Part shown: positions 1 to 9,935 of the stretch, piece by piece
How the letters are laid out: every line of letters starts with the position of its first letter
How positions within the stretch are numbered: the stretch's first letter is position 1
DNA from: CAWULT01 sp963923455
Lineage (GTDB): Bacteria; Acidobacteriota; Vicinamibacteria; Vicinamibacterales; UBA2999
Direction: 5' to 3'
Assembly (NCBI GenBank): GCA_963923455.1
Contig: CAWULT010000038.1
Coordinates: forward strand, 1-38,603
Length of the DNA stretch: 38,603 nt
Program-made: the position numbers and the translations under genes
The notes under the pieces: model-generated
What the model saw: only the letters and a program-made list of their open reading frames with translations
The model's database searches: none
Told to the model about the DNA's origin: nothing

Positions 1-2
1 CG

Positions 3-803
3 GACATCTTCACCTACGACCTGTCGGGCAGCAACGAGATGCGCCGGCTGACGTTCGGAGGCCAGAGCCGGTATCCCGTCTGGTCTGCCGACGGCACGCG
101 CGTGGCCTTTCAGTCGGCACGCGAGAGCGCCAGGGGCGTCTTCTGGCAGGCCGCCGATGGCAGCGGCCCCCTCGAGCAGTTGACGACGTCGGCCGAGGGC
201 GAAGAGCACCTGCCGGAATCGTGGTCGCGCAATGGCCGGCACCTGCTCGTCTCGGTGCTCAAGGACAAGCGGTACACGCTCTGGGTCTTCACGCCGTCCG
301 ACAAGACGCTGGAACGGTTCGGCCGCGTGGAGTCGGCCGAACCCCCGAGCGCAACCTTCTCGCCCGACGGACGGTGGGTGGCGTATGCCGCCACGGCCGT
401 CGCAGGGGGTGTGCTGTCGCGGAACCGCGGGGTGTTCGTGGAGCCGTTCCCGCCGACCGGCGAGAAGCACCAGGTGCCGAAGCAACTCATCGACTTCCAC
501 CCGGCGTGGTCTCCGGACGGGCGGCGGATCTTCTACATTCCGGCGGTGTCCAGGCCGTTGGTGGCCGTGGAGGTGACCACGCAACCATCCGTGTCGTTCG
601 GGACGCCGATCGACCGGCCCGAGGCGCCGAGGCCGGGGATCCTGTCCGTGGGCATCCGCGGCTACGACGTGCTGCCGGACGGTCGCGTCCTCGGCCTGGG
701 CACCGGTAACGTCGGCGAGGCCGACAGCACGAACAACAGCATCTCCGTGACGCTGAACTGGTTCGAAGAGCTGAAGCGGCTGGCGCCGACGTCCGCAAGA
801 TAG
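3..803 (+). CDS. WD40/TolB-like beta-propeller protein, C-terminal part (likely of a Ser/Thr kinase)
   Basis: The reading frame is open from the left edge, so the N-terminus lies outside the window. An ATG at 39 is internal to the frame. The visible part carries PD40/TolB-type propeller blades, with the recurrent pattern (Y/F)xPxWSxDGxx(V/I)xFxS seen as YPVWSADGTRVAF, SATFSPDGRWVAY and HPAWSPDGRRIFY. It ends in NWFEELKRLAPTSAR. That tail is, from family knowledge, the usual end of the large protein-kinase/WD40 fusion proteins common in Acidobacteriota. The kinase domain itself is not visible, so a plain periplasmic propeller protein remains possible. It is followed after 11 bp by the cytochrome-PQQ gene on the same strand. 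Confidence 0.8.
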   Translation, partial: DIFTYDLSGSNEMRRLTFGGQSRYPVWSADGTRVAFQSARESARGVFWQAADGSGPLEQLTTSAEGEEHLPESWSRNGRHLLVSVLKDKRYTLWVFTPSDKTLERFGRVESAEPPSATFSPDGRWVAYAATAVAGGVLSRNRGVFVEPFPPTGEKHQVPKQLIDFHPAWSPDGRRIFYIPAVSRPLVAVEVTTQPSVSFGTPIDRPEAPRPGILSVGIRGYDVLPDGRVLGLGTGNVGEADSTNNSISVTLNWFEELKRLAPTSAR

Positions 804-814
804 CAGAGGCGCGC

Positions 815-2635
815 GTGAGCCACGTCCGTCGCGACACCTTCTCCGCCGCGTTCCTGCTGACGGCCTGGATGCTGTGCTCGGCGGCCGCACAGGCACAGAC
901 CGCTGATGGATTGCAGGTGTTCCAGCGCGCGTGCGCCGCCTGCCACACCGGCGGCGACCAGCGCGCGCCGGGGCTCGACCTGCTGAAGTCGCGCTCGCCC
1001 CAGGCCGTCGTCGAAAGCCTGATGACGGGTGCGATGCGGGCGCAAGGATCGCGACTGAGTGGGGCCGAGCGGCGCGCCGTGGCCGAATACGTCACCGGCA
1101 AGGCGATGACGGGCGACGTGGCCGGGTCGACGCTCGGACGCTGCCGCGCCTCTGCGCCGTACCACGACTCGCCGCAGGCGCCGCGGTGGACCGGCTGGAG
1201 CCCGGACAACGCGAACACGCGCGTTCAGCCCTCGGCGCAGGCCCGCCTCACACCAACCGACGTGCCGAAGCTGAAATTGAAGTGGGCCTTCGGCTTCCCC
1301 GACGCGTCGGTGGCGTGGTCGCAGCCCACCGTGGCGAACGGGTGGCTGTTCGTCGGCAGCCAGAACGGTACGGTGTACGCGCTCGACGCGAAGACGGGCT
1401 GCATCCGCTGGACGTTTGCGGCCGGGGGCGGTGTCCGCACGGCGCTGACGATTGGGCCCGGCATCGGCAACGCACCCGGCGTCGTCTACTTCGCCGACAC
1501 CGCGGCCACCGTCTACGCGCTCGACGCGCAGACCGGCCGCGCGATCTGGTCGCGGAAGGTCGAGGAACACCCGCTCGCCCGCATCACCGGCACGCCGGCG
1601 CTGCACGACGGCCGCGTGTACGTGCCGGTGTCGTCGTACGAGGAAGCCCAGGGCGCGGACCCGCAGTACGGCTGCTGCACGTTCCGGGGCAGCGTGTCAG
1701 CGCTCGATGCCGCCTCGGGCGCCGTGATCTGGAAGACCTTCATGATCACGGATCCGCTGGTCCGGCTCGGCACGAACGGCGCCGGCGTCCCGCTGTGGGG
1801 GCCGTCGGGCGCGGGCATCTGGTCGTCGCCGACCATCGACCCCGTGCGGCGCCGCGTCTATGTGGCGACGGGCAATGCCTACAGCGCTCCCGCCGCCGCG
1901 ACCAGCGATGCCGTCGTGGCGCTCGACCTCGCGACGGGCGCCATCCAATGGGTGCGTCAGGCAACCGCGGGCGACGTCTACGTCAACAACTGCCGCGCCG
2001 GCAACACCAACTGCCCCGAGCAGGTCGGGCCCGACCACGACTTCGGCAGCCCGCCAATGCTCGCGGCGCTGCCGGGCGGCCGCACGGTCATCGTGATCGG
2101 CCAGAAGTCGGGCCAGACATACGCGATGGACCCCGACCGCGAGGGCGCCAGCCTGTGGGAGTACCGCGCGAGCCCGGGCGGCCTGCTCGGAGGCGTCGAG
2201 TGGGGCTCGGCCGTGGACGGCCGGCACGCGTACTTCGCCGTCTCGGACATCACCCAGCCACAGCCGGGCGGCCTCCACGCCGTGAATCTGGCCACCGGCG
2301 AGCGGGTTTGGGTGGCCCCGCCGCCCCCGGCGGTCTGCGTGGCGGGCCGCAGCTGCAACCCGGCGCAGCTGGCTGCGCTGACCGTGATTCCTGGTATCGT
2401 CTTCTCCGGCTCGAACGACGGCGCGCTGCGCGCGTTCTCGGCCGACACGGGCGCAGTCGTCTGGACGTTCGACAGCAACCGCGACTTCGAAACCGTGAAC
2501 GGCGTGCCGGCCCGCGGCGCGTCGATCACCGGGCCGGGGCCCACCGTCGTCGACGGCATGGTCTTCGTCAACTCGGGATACGGAGCCCTGGGCGGCAGGC
2601 CCGGTAACGTCCTGCTGGCCTTCGGCGTGGAGTAG
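815..2635 (+). CDS. Cytochrome c-PQQ fusion dehydrogenase (polyvinyl-alcohol dehydrogenase type)
   Basis: 606 aa with a GTG start. Residues 1-28 look like a Sec signal peptide ending AQAQ. A heme c motif CAACH (C40, C43, H44) starts a short cytochrome domain, with a plausible Met ligand near residue 73. From about residue 130 there is a PQQ-binding propeller with repeated ALDAxTGxxxW blades. A Cys-Cys pair in the CCTFRGSVSALD stretch resembles the PVA dehydrogenase family, in which a periplasmic quinoprotein oxidises secondary alcohols and passes electrons to the fused heme. The real substrate cannot be read from the sequence. The next gene starts 3 bp after the stop, so the two are probably co-transcribed and both work in the periplasm. 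Confidence 0.86.
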   Translation: MSHVRRDTFSAAFLLTAWMLCSAAAQAQTADGLQVFQRACAACHTGGDQRAPGLDLLKSRSPQAVVESLMTGAMRAQGSRLSGAERRAVAEYVTGKAMTGDVAGSTLGRCRASAPYHDSPQAPRWTGWSPDNANTRVQPSAQARLTPTDVPKLKLKWAFGFPDASVAWSQPTVANGWLFVGSQNGTVYALDAKTGCIRWTFAAGGGVRTALTIGPGIGNAPGVVYFADTAATVYALDAQTGRAIWSRKVEEHPLARITGTPALHDGRVYVPVSSYEEAQGADPQYGCCTFRGSVSALDAASGAVIWKTFMITDPLVRLGTNGAGVPLWGPSGAGIWSSPTIDPVRRRVYVATGNAYSAPAAATSDAVVALDLATGAIQWVRQATAGDVYVNNCRAGNTNCPEQVGPDHDFGSPPMLAALPGGRTVIVIGQKSGQTYAMDPDREGASLWEYRASPGGLLGGVEWGSAVDGRHAYFAVSDITQPQPGGLHAVNLATGERVWVAPPPPAVCVAGRSCNPAQLAALTVIPGIVFSGSNDGALRAFSADTGAVVWTFDSNRDFETVNGVPARGASITGPGPTVVDGMVFVNSGYGALGGRPGNVLLAFGVE

Positions 2636-2638
2636 CAA

Positions 2639-4012
2639 ATGCGTCTGACAGCACGCGGATCCCTCCGGCTCCTCGGTGTCCTCGCCTCGGCCTGGGTTGC
2701 GTCCGCGGCAATCGTCAGCGGCGATGCCGCCCCGCAGGCGGCCCCGGCACAGCAGGGCGCGCCGACGTTCAGCCGCGACATCGCGCCGATCTTCTACGCG
2801 AAGTGCGTCAGCTGCCATCGCCCCGGCGAGGTGGCCCCGATGTCGCTGATGTCGTTCAAGGAAGTGCGGCCGTGGGCCAGCGCCATCCGCGAGAAGGTGG
2901 CGAACCGCGTGATGCCGCCGTGGCACGCGGACCGCGACTACGGGCATTTCCGCAACAACCTCTCGCTGACCCAGCTCGAGATCGACACCATCGTCCAGTG
3001 GGCGAACACGGGGGCCCGCGAAGGCGACCCCGCCATCACGCCGAAGCCGCCCGAATTCGCGGAGGGCTGGCAGATCGGCAAGCCCGATCAGGTCTTCGAG
3101 ATGGCCGAGGCGTTCCCCGTGCCGGCTCGGGGAGCCGTGGACTACCAGTACTTCGAGGTGCCGACGAACTTCACCGAGGACCGCTGGATGCAGGCCGGCG
3201 AGGTGCGGGCCGGCGACAAGGCCCACGTGCACCACATCATCGTGTACGTGAAGGAGGCGACACCGGTCCGCCGCCCGAACGTCGTGTCCATCCGGCCGAT
3301 TCTGGCGGCCGGGCAAGCGCCGGCGCCTGGCGTACAGGCCGTCGCGCAGCGGCCGGCAGCGGGGACGCAGCCAGCCCCGGCGGCCGCCACGCGCACCGGC
3401 GACCAGATGCTCGTGAACTGGGCCGTCGGCGAGGACGCCCCCGTGTACCTGCCCGGCATGGCCAAGCGGATCCCCGCCGGGTCGACCCTCGTGTTCCAGG
3501 TGCACTACTCGACCAACGGCACGCCGGGGCTCGACCGCTCGAGGCTCGGCCTGATCTTCGCAAAGCAGCCCCCGCAGCGGGAGATCCGCACGGGCACGAT
3601 CGCCAACCCCGTCTTCGCCATCCCGCCCGGCGCCGCGAACCACGAGGTGGCGTCCGAGGCGACCTTCTCGGACGACGTGAAGGTGTGGACGATGCACCCG
3701 CACATGCACCTGCGCGGCAAGGACATGACGTACACGGCCATCTATCCCGACGGACGGAAGGAGATCGTGCTGCGCGTGCCGAAGTTCGACTTCGGCTGGC
3801 AGACGGACTACTGGCTGGCCGAACCGCTCTCGCTGCCGAAGGGCTCCAAGCTCCACGTGAGCGCCCACTTCGACAACTCGCCGGCGAACAAGGCGAACCC
3901 CGACCCGGCGGCCACCGTCCGCTGGGGCGACCAGACGTGGGAAGAGATGATGATCGGGTTCTTCACGTACACGGTGGAGGGGCCGCGCGCCACCACGGTG
4001 GCCACGCACTGA
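2639..4012 (+). CDS. Heme c protein with a copper type II ascorbate-dependent monooxygenase-like domain
   Basis: 457 aa with a hydrophobic N-terminal signal (about residues 8-30). A heme c motif CVSCH (C56, C59, H60) sits in the FSRDIAPIFYAKC context typical of short cytochromes fused to other domains. The rest resembles the PHM-like copper monooxygenase fold: a His-His pair in HVHHIIVYVKE, a VHYSTNG strand, and the HPHMHLRGKDM segment giving an H-x-x-x-H copper site. Between them is an Ala/Pro-rich low-complexity insert (about residues 220-258). Such proteins are widespread and mostly uncharacterised in Acidobacteriota and Planctomycetes. It lies directly downstream of the PQQ fusion gene and is closed by a strong hairpin terminator at 4045-4069. 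Confidence 0.8.
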   Translation: MRLTARGSLRLLGVLASAWVASAAIVSGDAAPQAAPAQQGAPTFSRDIAPIFYAKCVSCHRPGEVAPMSLMSFKEVRPWASAIREKVANRVMPPWHADRDYGHFRNNLSLTQLEIDTIVQWANTGAREGDPAITPKPPEFAEGWQIGKPDQVFEMAEAFPVPARGAVDYQYFEVPTNFTEDRWMQAGEVRAGDKAHVHHIIVYVKEATPVRRPNVVSIRPILAAGQAPAPGVQAVAQRPAAGTQPAPAAATRTGDQMLVNWAVGEDAPVYLPGMAKRIPAGSTLVFQVHYSTNGTPGLDRSRLGLIFAKQPPQREIRTGTIANPVFAIPPGAANHEVASEATFSDDVKVWTMHPHMHLRGKDMTYTAIYPDGRKEIVLRVPKFDFGWQTDYWLAEPLSLPKGSKLHVSAHFDNSPANKANPDPAATVRWGDQTWEEMMIGFFTYTVEGPRATTVATH

Positions 4013-4044
4013 CCTGGGCCGGCGTTCCAACGCCATGAAACACC

Positions 4045-4074
4045 GAGGCCGACCCCGAGGGTCGGCCTCTTTCT
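4045..4074 (+). terminator. Rho-independent terminator after the heme c/copper protein gene
   Basis: A perfect 11-bp inverted repeat, GAGGCCGACCC (4045-4055) and GGGTCGGCCTC (4059-4069), with a 3-nt loop is followed by TTTCT. It lies 33 bp after the stop at 4012 and just before the ribosome-binding site of the next gene. Confidence 0.88.
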
Positions 4075-4089
4075 GTGAAGGGGCACCTC

Positions 4090-4554
4090 ATGGAACCACT
4101 CATCAACGACCTGGTCGGCCGCTTCGAGCGCGGCGCGATGACCCGCCGCGATCTCGTCCGCACGCTGGCGGCGCTCGCCGCGGCCGGCGCGGGCGCGTCG
4201 ACCACCGCGGGCGCCGCGTCGCTGCGGGCCGGCAGCATCAACCACACGTCCGTGCTCGTGAAGGACATGGCGCGGTCGCAGGAGTTCTACAACCGCGTGT
4301 TCGGCCTGAAGGTGCTCAACGAGGACAAGCCGAACAAGATCGCGCGCCTCGGCATCGACAAGGTGCTGGTGTCACTGCGCGTGGAACCGCCGGCAGGGAC
4401 GATCGACCACTTCGCCATCGGCGTCGAGAACTTCAACAAAGAGGCCGTGACCCGCGAGCTCCAGGGCATGGGCCTGACCCCGAAGGAGAACCTGGAGTAC
4501 GGGTTCTACGTCGACGACCCCGACGGCGCGCACGTGCAGATCACGGGCATCTGA
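4090..4554 (+). CDS. Tat-exported VOC/glyoxalase-fold protein
   Basis: 154 aa when started at the ATG at 4090, which has AAGGGG six bases upstream (4078-4083). A GTG at 4075 is in frame but would destroy that ribosome-binding site. An RR pair (residues 19-20, MTRRDLVRTLAALAAAG) followed by an Ala-rich hydrophobic stretch is a Tat-type signal. A single VOC domain follows, beginning INHTSVLVKDMARSQEFYNRVFGL and ending DDPDGAHVQITGI. VOC proteins are metal-dependent lyases, dioxygenases or isomerases; no specific reaction can be assigned. The gene converges on the double-VOC gene at 4615-5580, so two exported VOC proteins are neighbours. Expression is probably independent because a terminator precedes it. 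Confidence 0.8.
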   Translation: MEPLINDLVGRFERGAMTRRDLVRTLAALAAAGAGASTTAGAASLRAGSINHTSVLVKDMARSQEFYNRVFGLKVLNEDKPNKIARLGIDKVLVSLRVEPPAGTIDHFAIGVENFNKEAVTRELQGMGLTPKENLEYGFYVDDPDGAHVQITGI

Positions 4555-4614
4555 CGCGCGTACCACCGTCGCGCCACGCGCCCCGAGCGAGGGCCGATAG
4601 CGCGACGGCCGCCC

Positions 4615-5580
4615 TCAGGGTGCCGGGCAGACCTCGCCGAGGAACCCGCCGCCCCCGCAATACGCGGGGTCCTGCAGCTGAATCGGCAGGCCGTCCGGGT
4701 CGGTGAAGTACAGCTCCGGGGTTCCGCCCTCGGCCCCTCCCCGGTCCGGCATCCGGAGCGAGATGTAGGTCACCAGCGGATCGCGTGAGGCGGCCGGCCG
4801 CGACGTCATGCCGAACCCCACGAGCGCCTTGGTGACCGCGTCCGGCTTGAAGCCGTCGATCGAGAGACAGGCGTGATCGATCCGCGAGGTCGGCGCCGGC
4901 GTGCCAGCACCACCGCGCCCCGGGCCCGACGGAATGAACATCAGGAAGTGAACCCCTGGGCCGATGCCGTACGCCGGCGCGGCCGCCTGCATCGCCTGCA
5001 CCGGCATCCCGACGAGATCGCGCAGGAACGCGACGGTCTTGGCCTGATCCGTCACGCGAATCGTGAAGTGGCTCAGGTCGCGCGTCGCGAACAGGCCCTT
5101 CGACGGCGACGCCTCCACGGCGTTGCAGACGTTGCCGAGGGCGCCCGAGCCGCCGCAGTACGACACGTCGTGCAGCTGAAAGACGACGCCGCTCGGGTCC
5201 GTGACGAAGAGCGTCGGCCCAGAGCGGGTTGCGGTCGCCCCGAGCTGGGTGACCACCTGCTGGGCCCGTTCCACCGAGAAGCCCTCGACGCCCATGCCGA
5301 ACGCGCTGATGCTCGGTGCCTCACCGGTTGCGGCCTGTTTCAGCGCGACGAACTGGGGTCCGGCCCCGACGCGCAGCAGGGCCATCCCGGGCTGGCGGGC
5401 CTGCACGGGCAGGCCGAGCAGGTCCTGGTAGAACTTCAGGGAGCGCGCGAGGTCGGACACGGTCAGCGTGAGCTGACTGAGGCCCCGCACGCGGAGCGCG
5501 GGAGCAGGCGACTGGGCCCAGAGGCGCGGGGCCATGGCCAGCGCCGGAAGAGCCGCGAGGAAGTGGCGACGTTCGATCAT
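4615..5580 (-). CDS. Exported double-VOC-domain protein
   Basis: 321 aa. The N-terminus MIERRHFLAALPALAMAPRLWAQS has an RR pair and a hydrophobic core, so Tat or Sec export is likely. Two VOC domains follow in tandem, at about residues 30-140 (LSQLTLTVSDLARSLKFYQDLL) and 165-321 (LSHFTIRVTDQAKTVAFLRDLV). Each ends with a similar FQLHD/IQLQDP-x-YCGG segment, which indicates internal duplication. It is the last gene of a minus-strand operon with the NTF2-like, PQQ dehydrogenase and cytochrome genes, 24 bp after the NTF2-like stop. A ring-cleavage or isomerase-like role in the same pathway is inference only. Confidence 0.82.
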   Translation of the reverse strand: MIERRHFLAALPALAMAPRLWAQSPAPALRVRGLSQLTLTVSDLARSLKFYQDLLGLPVQARQPGMALLRVGAGPQFVALKQAATGEAPSISAFGMGVEGFSVERAQQVVTQLGATATRSGPTLFVTDPSGVVFQLHDVSYCGGSGALGNVCNAVEASPSKGLFATRDLSHFTIRVTDQAKTVAFLRDLVGMPVQAMQAAAPAYGIGPGVHFLMFIPSGPGRGGAGTPAPTSRIDHACLSIDGFKPDAVTKALVGFGMTSRPAASRDPLVTYISLRMPDRGGAEGGTPELYFTDPDGLPIQLQDPAYCGGGGFLGEVCPAP

Positions 5581-5604
5581 GGATAGGACCTCGGTGCGCG
5601 GACG

Positions 5605-6111
5605 CTACGCCGGCGGGGGCCGACGGATCGTGCGGATGGTGTAGTCGAACCACTCCTTGATCTTCCCGTCCTTGACGAAGAAGACGCCGGTGCCTTCCCA
5701 CGTCAACGGCCGCGTGGCCGACGCGAACGTGTCGATCCGGTGGTTGATGACGATCGGGCCCATCGCACGCGACTCGAGAATCTTGAACTCGATGCTGTCG
5801 GAGCTGACGAGCCACGAGCCCAGCCGCTCCCGAACGCCGGCGTGGCCGGTCACGGCGGGCGTCGTCTCGCTCATCCGGTAGACGGCGTCGTCGGCCAGGA
5901 AGGGCAGGATCTTCGCAAAGTCCTTCGTGGCCCACGCGGCGCAGAAGTCGGTGACGGTCTTCAGGTTGGCCTTCTCCACGTCGGTCTGCGCCGCCTGCGC
6001 GCCGGCCTCGGTGGGCCACAATGCGCTTGCGGCCGCCGCGCCCGCGGCCAGCCCGGTTGCGGCGGCCGCCAGGAACATCCGCCGTTCCACGCCGGTCCTC
6101 GTCTGATCCAT
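5605..6111 (-). CDS. Tat-exported NTF2-like protein resembling limonene-1,2-epoxide hydrolase
   Basis: 168 aa. The N-terminus has an RR pair (residues 10-11, ERRMFLAAAATG) and an Ala-rich segment ending near residue 39 (AGAQA), a Tat signal. The rest is a SnoaL/NTF2 cone fold: TVTDFCAAWATKDF, FLADDAVYRM, VINHRIDTF and VKDGKIKEWFDY. In limonene-1,2-epoxide hydrolase a catalytic Asp-Arg-Asp triad lies in an R-x-D segment and a later D. Here NHRID and EWFDY preserve those positions, while the Asn of the Y-x-N water site is replaced by Met. Epoxide hydrolysis is thus plausible but unproven, and export is unusual for that enzyme family. It sits 19 bp downstream of the PQQ dehydrogenase. Confidence 0.75.
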   Translation of the reverse strand: MDQTRTGVERRMFLAAAATGLAAGAAAASALWPTEAGAQAAQTDVEKANLKTVTDFCAAWATKDFAKILPFLADDAVYRMSETTPAVTGHAGVRERLGSWLVSSDSIEFKILESRAMGPIVINHRIDTFASATRPLTWEGTGVFFVKDGKIKEWFDYTIRTIRRPPPA

Positions 6112-6130
6112 GCGTCGTCTCCTCGCGCCG

Positions 6131-7761
<1,631 letters not shown>

Positions 7762-7765
<4 letters not shown>

Positions 7766-8511
7766 CGCGTCCCCCGCAGCGTGGTCAGGTAGGCGACCAC
7801 GTCGGCCACCTCCTGCGTGTCGAGCGTGCCGCGGAACGTCGGCATCTGCGAGGTCTGCATGATCACGAATTCCTTGAGGTCCGATTTCTGGAACGCGCGG
7901 AGCCGCTCGTTCGCGTCGAGGATCTGCACCGAGAAGGTGCTCTGGTTCAGCAGGCGTCCCGTGACGACCGTACCGTCCTTCGCGACGGCGCGCACGAACC
8001 GGTAGTCGGTGTGGAGGTCTGCGCTCGGGTCGAGCAGCGCGCGCTCGAGCTCGAGCGGCGGGCGGATCGCCCCGACGTCGTCGAGCACCGGGGCCATGCG
8101 CGAACCCTCGTTGTGGCACGACGCGCACTTGCCCTTGCCCGCGAACAGGGCCTTGCCCCGGGCCGCGTCGCCGGGCGTCATCGACACGGTGTCGCCGGCC
8201 GCGATGCCGCGCATGTAGGCGACGATCATCCCGGCCTCGGTGTCGGAGTACTTGTTGGGCGGCATCGAGGTGTTGGGGATGCCGTTGATGATGAGGCGCA
8301 CCAGCTCGTCGTCGGTGGTGGCCCGGCGGTACCGGCCGCTGAACAACGTCACCCCGCGGACGGTGTCTCCCTTCGGCCCATGGCACGTCGCACAGCTCGC
8401 CTGATACAGGCGCGCCCCGTTCTCCACCTCTGCACGCGTGTACCCGTGCTGCGCCGACGCCACCACCGCGGTGACCACGACGACCATCCCGGTCCAGACC
8501 CAGCGAGACAT
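7762..8511 (-). CDS. Diheme c-type cytochrome, electron acceptor of the PQQ dehydrogenase
   Basis: 249 aa from the ATG at 8511, preceded on the minus strand by GGGGAGAAG. Residues 1-20 form a signal peptide. Two heme c sites are present: CATCH (C40, C43, H44) and CASCH (C129, C132, H133), each with a possible distal Met (TSMPPNKYS near 83 and TSQMPTFRG near the C-terminus). The second domain carries an insert (about 140-205, ending TGRLLNQSTFSVQILDAN) of the type found in cytochromes fused or paired with PQQ dehydrogenases. It is the first gene of the minus operon and overlaps the dehydrogenase by 4 bp. The 124-bp gap to the divergent MFS gene must hold promoters for both directions. Confidence 0.9.
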
Positions 8512-8635
8512 CACTTCTCCCCCCAGGGGGTGAGTAGAGACCGGGCGGCAGCCCCGGGTCAATAGCGAGAGGCCCGGCAATCCCCGAACTTGGGTACGTC
8601 GACAATTTCCCAGGCGGCCACTAGAATCCAAAGCC

Positions 8636-9931
8636 GTGCACACCCAGCTCGAGCCCGAAGTTGCCGCCGCCGCTGCCGCGGAGGCGAACGGTCCCTGGTA
8701 TCGCCAGGTCACGAGGGACCAGTGGAGGGCCTTCTGGGCGGTCTTCCTGGGCTGGATCGTCGATTCGTTCGACTTCAACATCCTCACGTTCATCGTCATC
8801 GACATCCAGAAGAGTTTCACCGTCGACCGGGCGCTCGCCGGCGCGCTGGGCACGGTGACGCTGTTCATGCGCCTGATCGGAGGGACGGTGGCGGGCACCA
8901 TGGCCGACAAGTACGGCCGGAAGCTGCCGCTGCTGCTGTCGGTGCTGTGGTTCTCGCTGTTCGCGTTCCTGAGCGGGTTCTCCACGTCGTACGCGATGCT
9001 CTTCGGCCTCCGGGCGCTCTTCGGCCTGGGCATGGGCGGGGAGTGGGCCGCCGGCATGCCGCTCGTGATGGAGCACTGGCCCACCAAGCTCCGCGGGCTC
9101 GTGTCGGGCCTGCTGCTGGGCGGCTGGTACTGGGGGTACCTGCTGGCCGCGGCGGCCTTCCAGTTCATCTACCCGTTCTTCGGCTCCAACTACGACTTCG
9201 CGTGGCGTGCGATGTTCTGGGTGTGCATCATCCCCGCCCTCTTCACGCTGTGGATCCGCAAGAACGTGCCCGAGAGCCCGGTGTGGCTGGCGCAGCAGAC
9301 GCTGAAGGCGCAGGGCAAGATGGCTGCGGGCCCCAGCCTCTCGGTCGGCCGCATCTTCAAGGCGGACATGATCGGCACGACCATCCAGACGTCGCTCGTG
9401 GTCGGCGCGTTCATGTGCATCTACTACTCGGTGAACTTCTGGTATCCCACGTTCCTGCGCGACGCGGGCCGTCCGGTGCTGCCGTATCTGACCGCCTTCA
9501 ACCTGGCGGCCATCGCCGGCACCGCCTTCTGGGGCCGCCTGTCGGAAGGGCGCCTGGGGCGCCGAGGCGCCGCCACCTGTACGGTCGTGCTCGGCATTCT
9601 GTCGTTGCCGTTCTACCTGCACGCCACCACGGCGCCCCTGCTCTTCCTGGGCGCGATGATGATGGGCTTCTTCGGCATGGGCATCTGGGGCATGGCGCCG
9701 GCCTACAGCAACGAGCGCTTCCCCACCGAGGTCCGCGGGGTGGGCGCCGGCTTCGCGTACCACGCGGCGGCCGCCATCGGCGCCCTGATGCCGGTGATCC
9801 TGGGTGCGCTGCAGGACCGCGGCTTCAAGGTGGTCGACGCGATGAGCGCGGCGATGGTGCTGTCTGGCATCATGGCCATGGTGATCTGGCTCGGCCCCGA
9901 GACGCGCGGCCGGGAGTTCGAGGTCAAGTAG
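8636..9931 (+). CDS. MFS transporter, carboxylate/sialate:H+ symporter type
   Basis: 431 aa with a GTG start. Twelve predicted membrane segments run from about residue 32 (FWAVFLGWIVDSFDFNILTF) to 425. The loop 2-3 motif is MADKYGRKLPLL (D91-K96), followed by FGLGMGGEWAAGMPLVMEHWP, which is characteristic of the metabolite:H+ symporter group (lactate, sialate and aromatic-acid carriers). The C-terminal half has NERFPTEVRGVGAGFAYH. It faces away from the cytochrome/PQQ operon and is followed within 4 bp by the lactonase-like gene, so it probably imports a carboxylate substrate or exports a product of this catabolic cluster. The substrate is not determinable here. Confidence 0.88.
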   Translation: MHTQLEPEVAAAAAAEANGPWYRQVTRDQWRAFWAVFLGWIVDSFDFNILTFIVIDIQKSFTVDRALAGALGTVTLFMRLIGGTVAGTMADKYGRKLPLLLSVLWFSLFAFLSGFSTSYAMLFGLRALFGLGMGGEWAAGMPLVMEHWPTKLRGLVSGLLLGGWYWGYLLAAAAFQFIYPFFGSNYDFAWRAMFWVCIIPALFTLWIRKNVPESPVWLAQQTLKAQGKMAAGPSLSVGRIFKADMIGTTIQTSLVVGAFMCIYYSVNFWYPTFLRDAGRPVLPYLTAFNLAAIAGTAFWGRLSEGRLGRRGAATCTVVLGILSLPFYLHATTAPLLFLGAMMMGFFGMGIWGMAPAYSNERFPTEVRGVGAGFAYHAAAAIGALMPVILGALQDRGFKVVDAMSAAMVLSGIMAMVIWLGPETRGREFEVK

Positions 9932-9935
9932 CAGC

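Noticed and set aside
1697..4036. Long minus-strand open frame (779 codons) opposite the heme c genes
   Set aside because: It is antisense to two well-supported genes, is Arg/His/Gly-rich without domain motifs, and is explained by the GC-biased third positions of the plus-strand genes.
4567..4607. Inverted repeat CGTCGCGC/GCGCGACG between the convergent VOC genes as a terminator
   Set aside because: The stem is 8 bp with a 25-nt loop and no T tract on either strand, so it is too weak to call.
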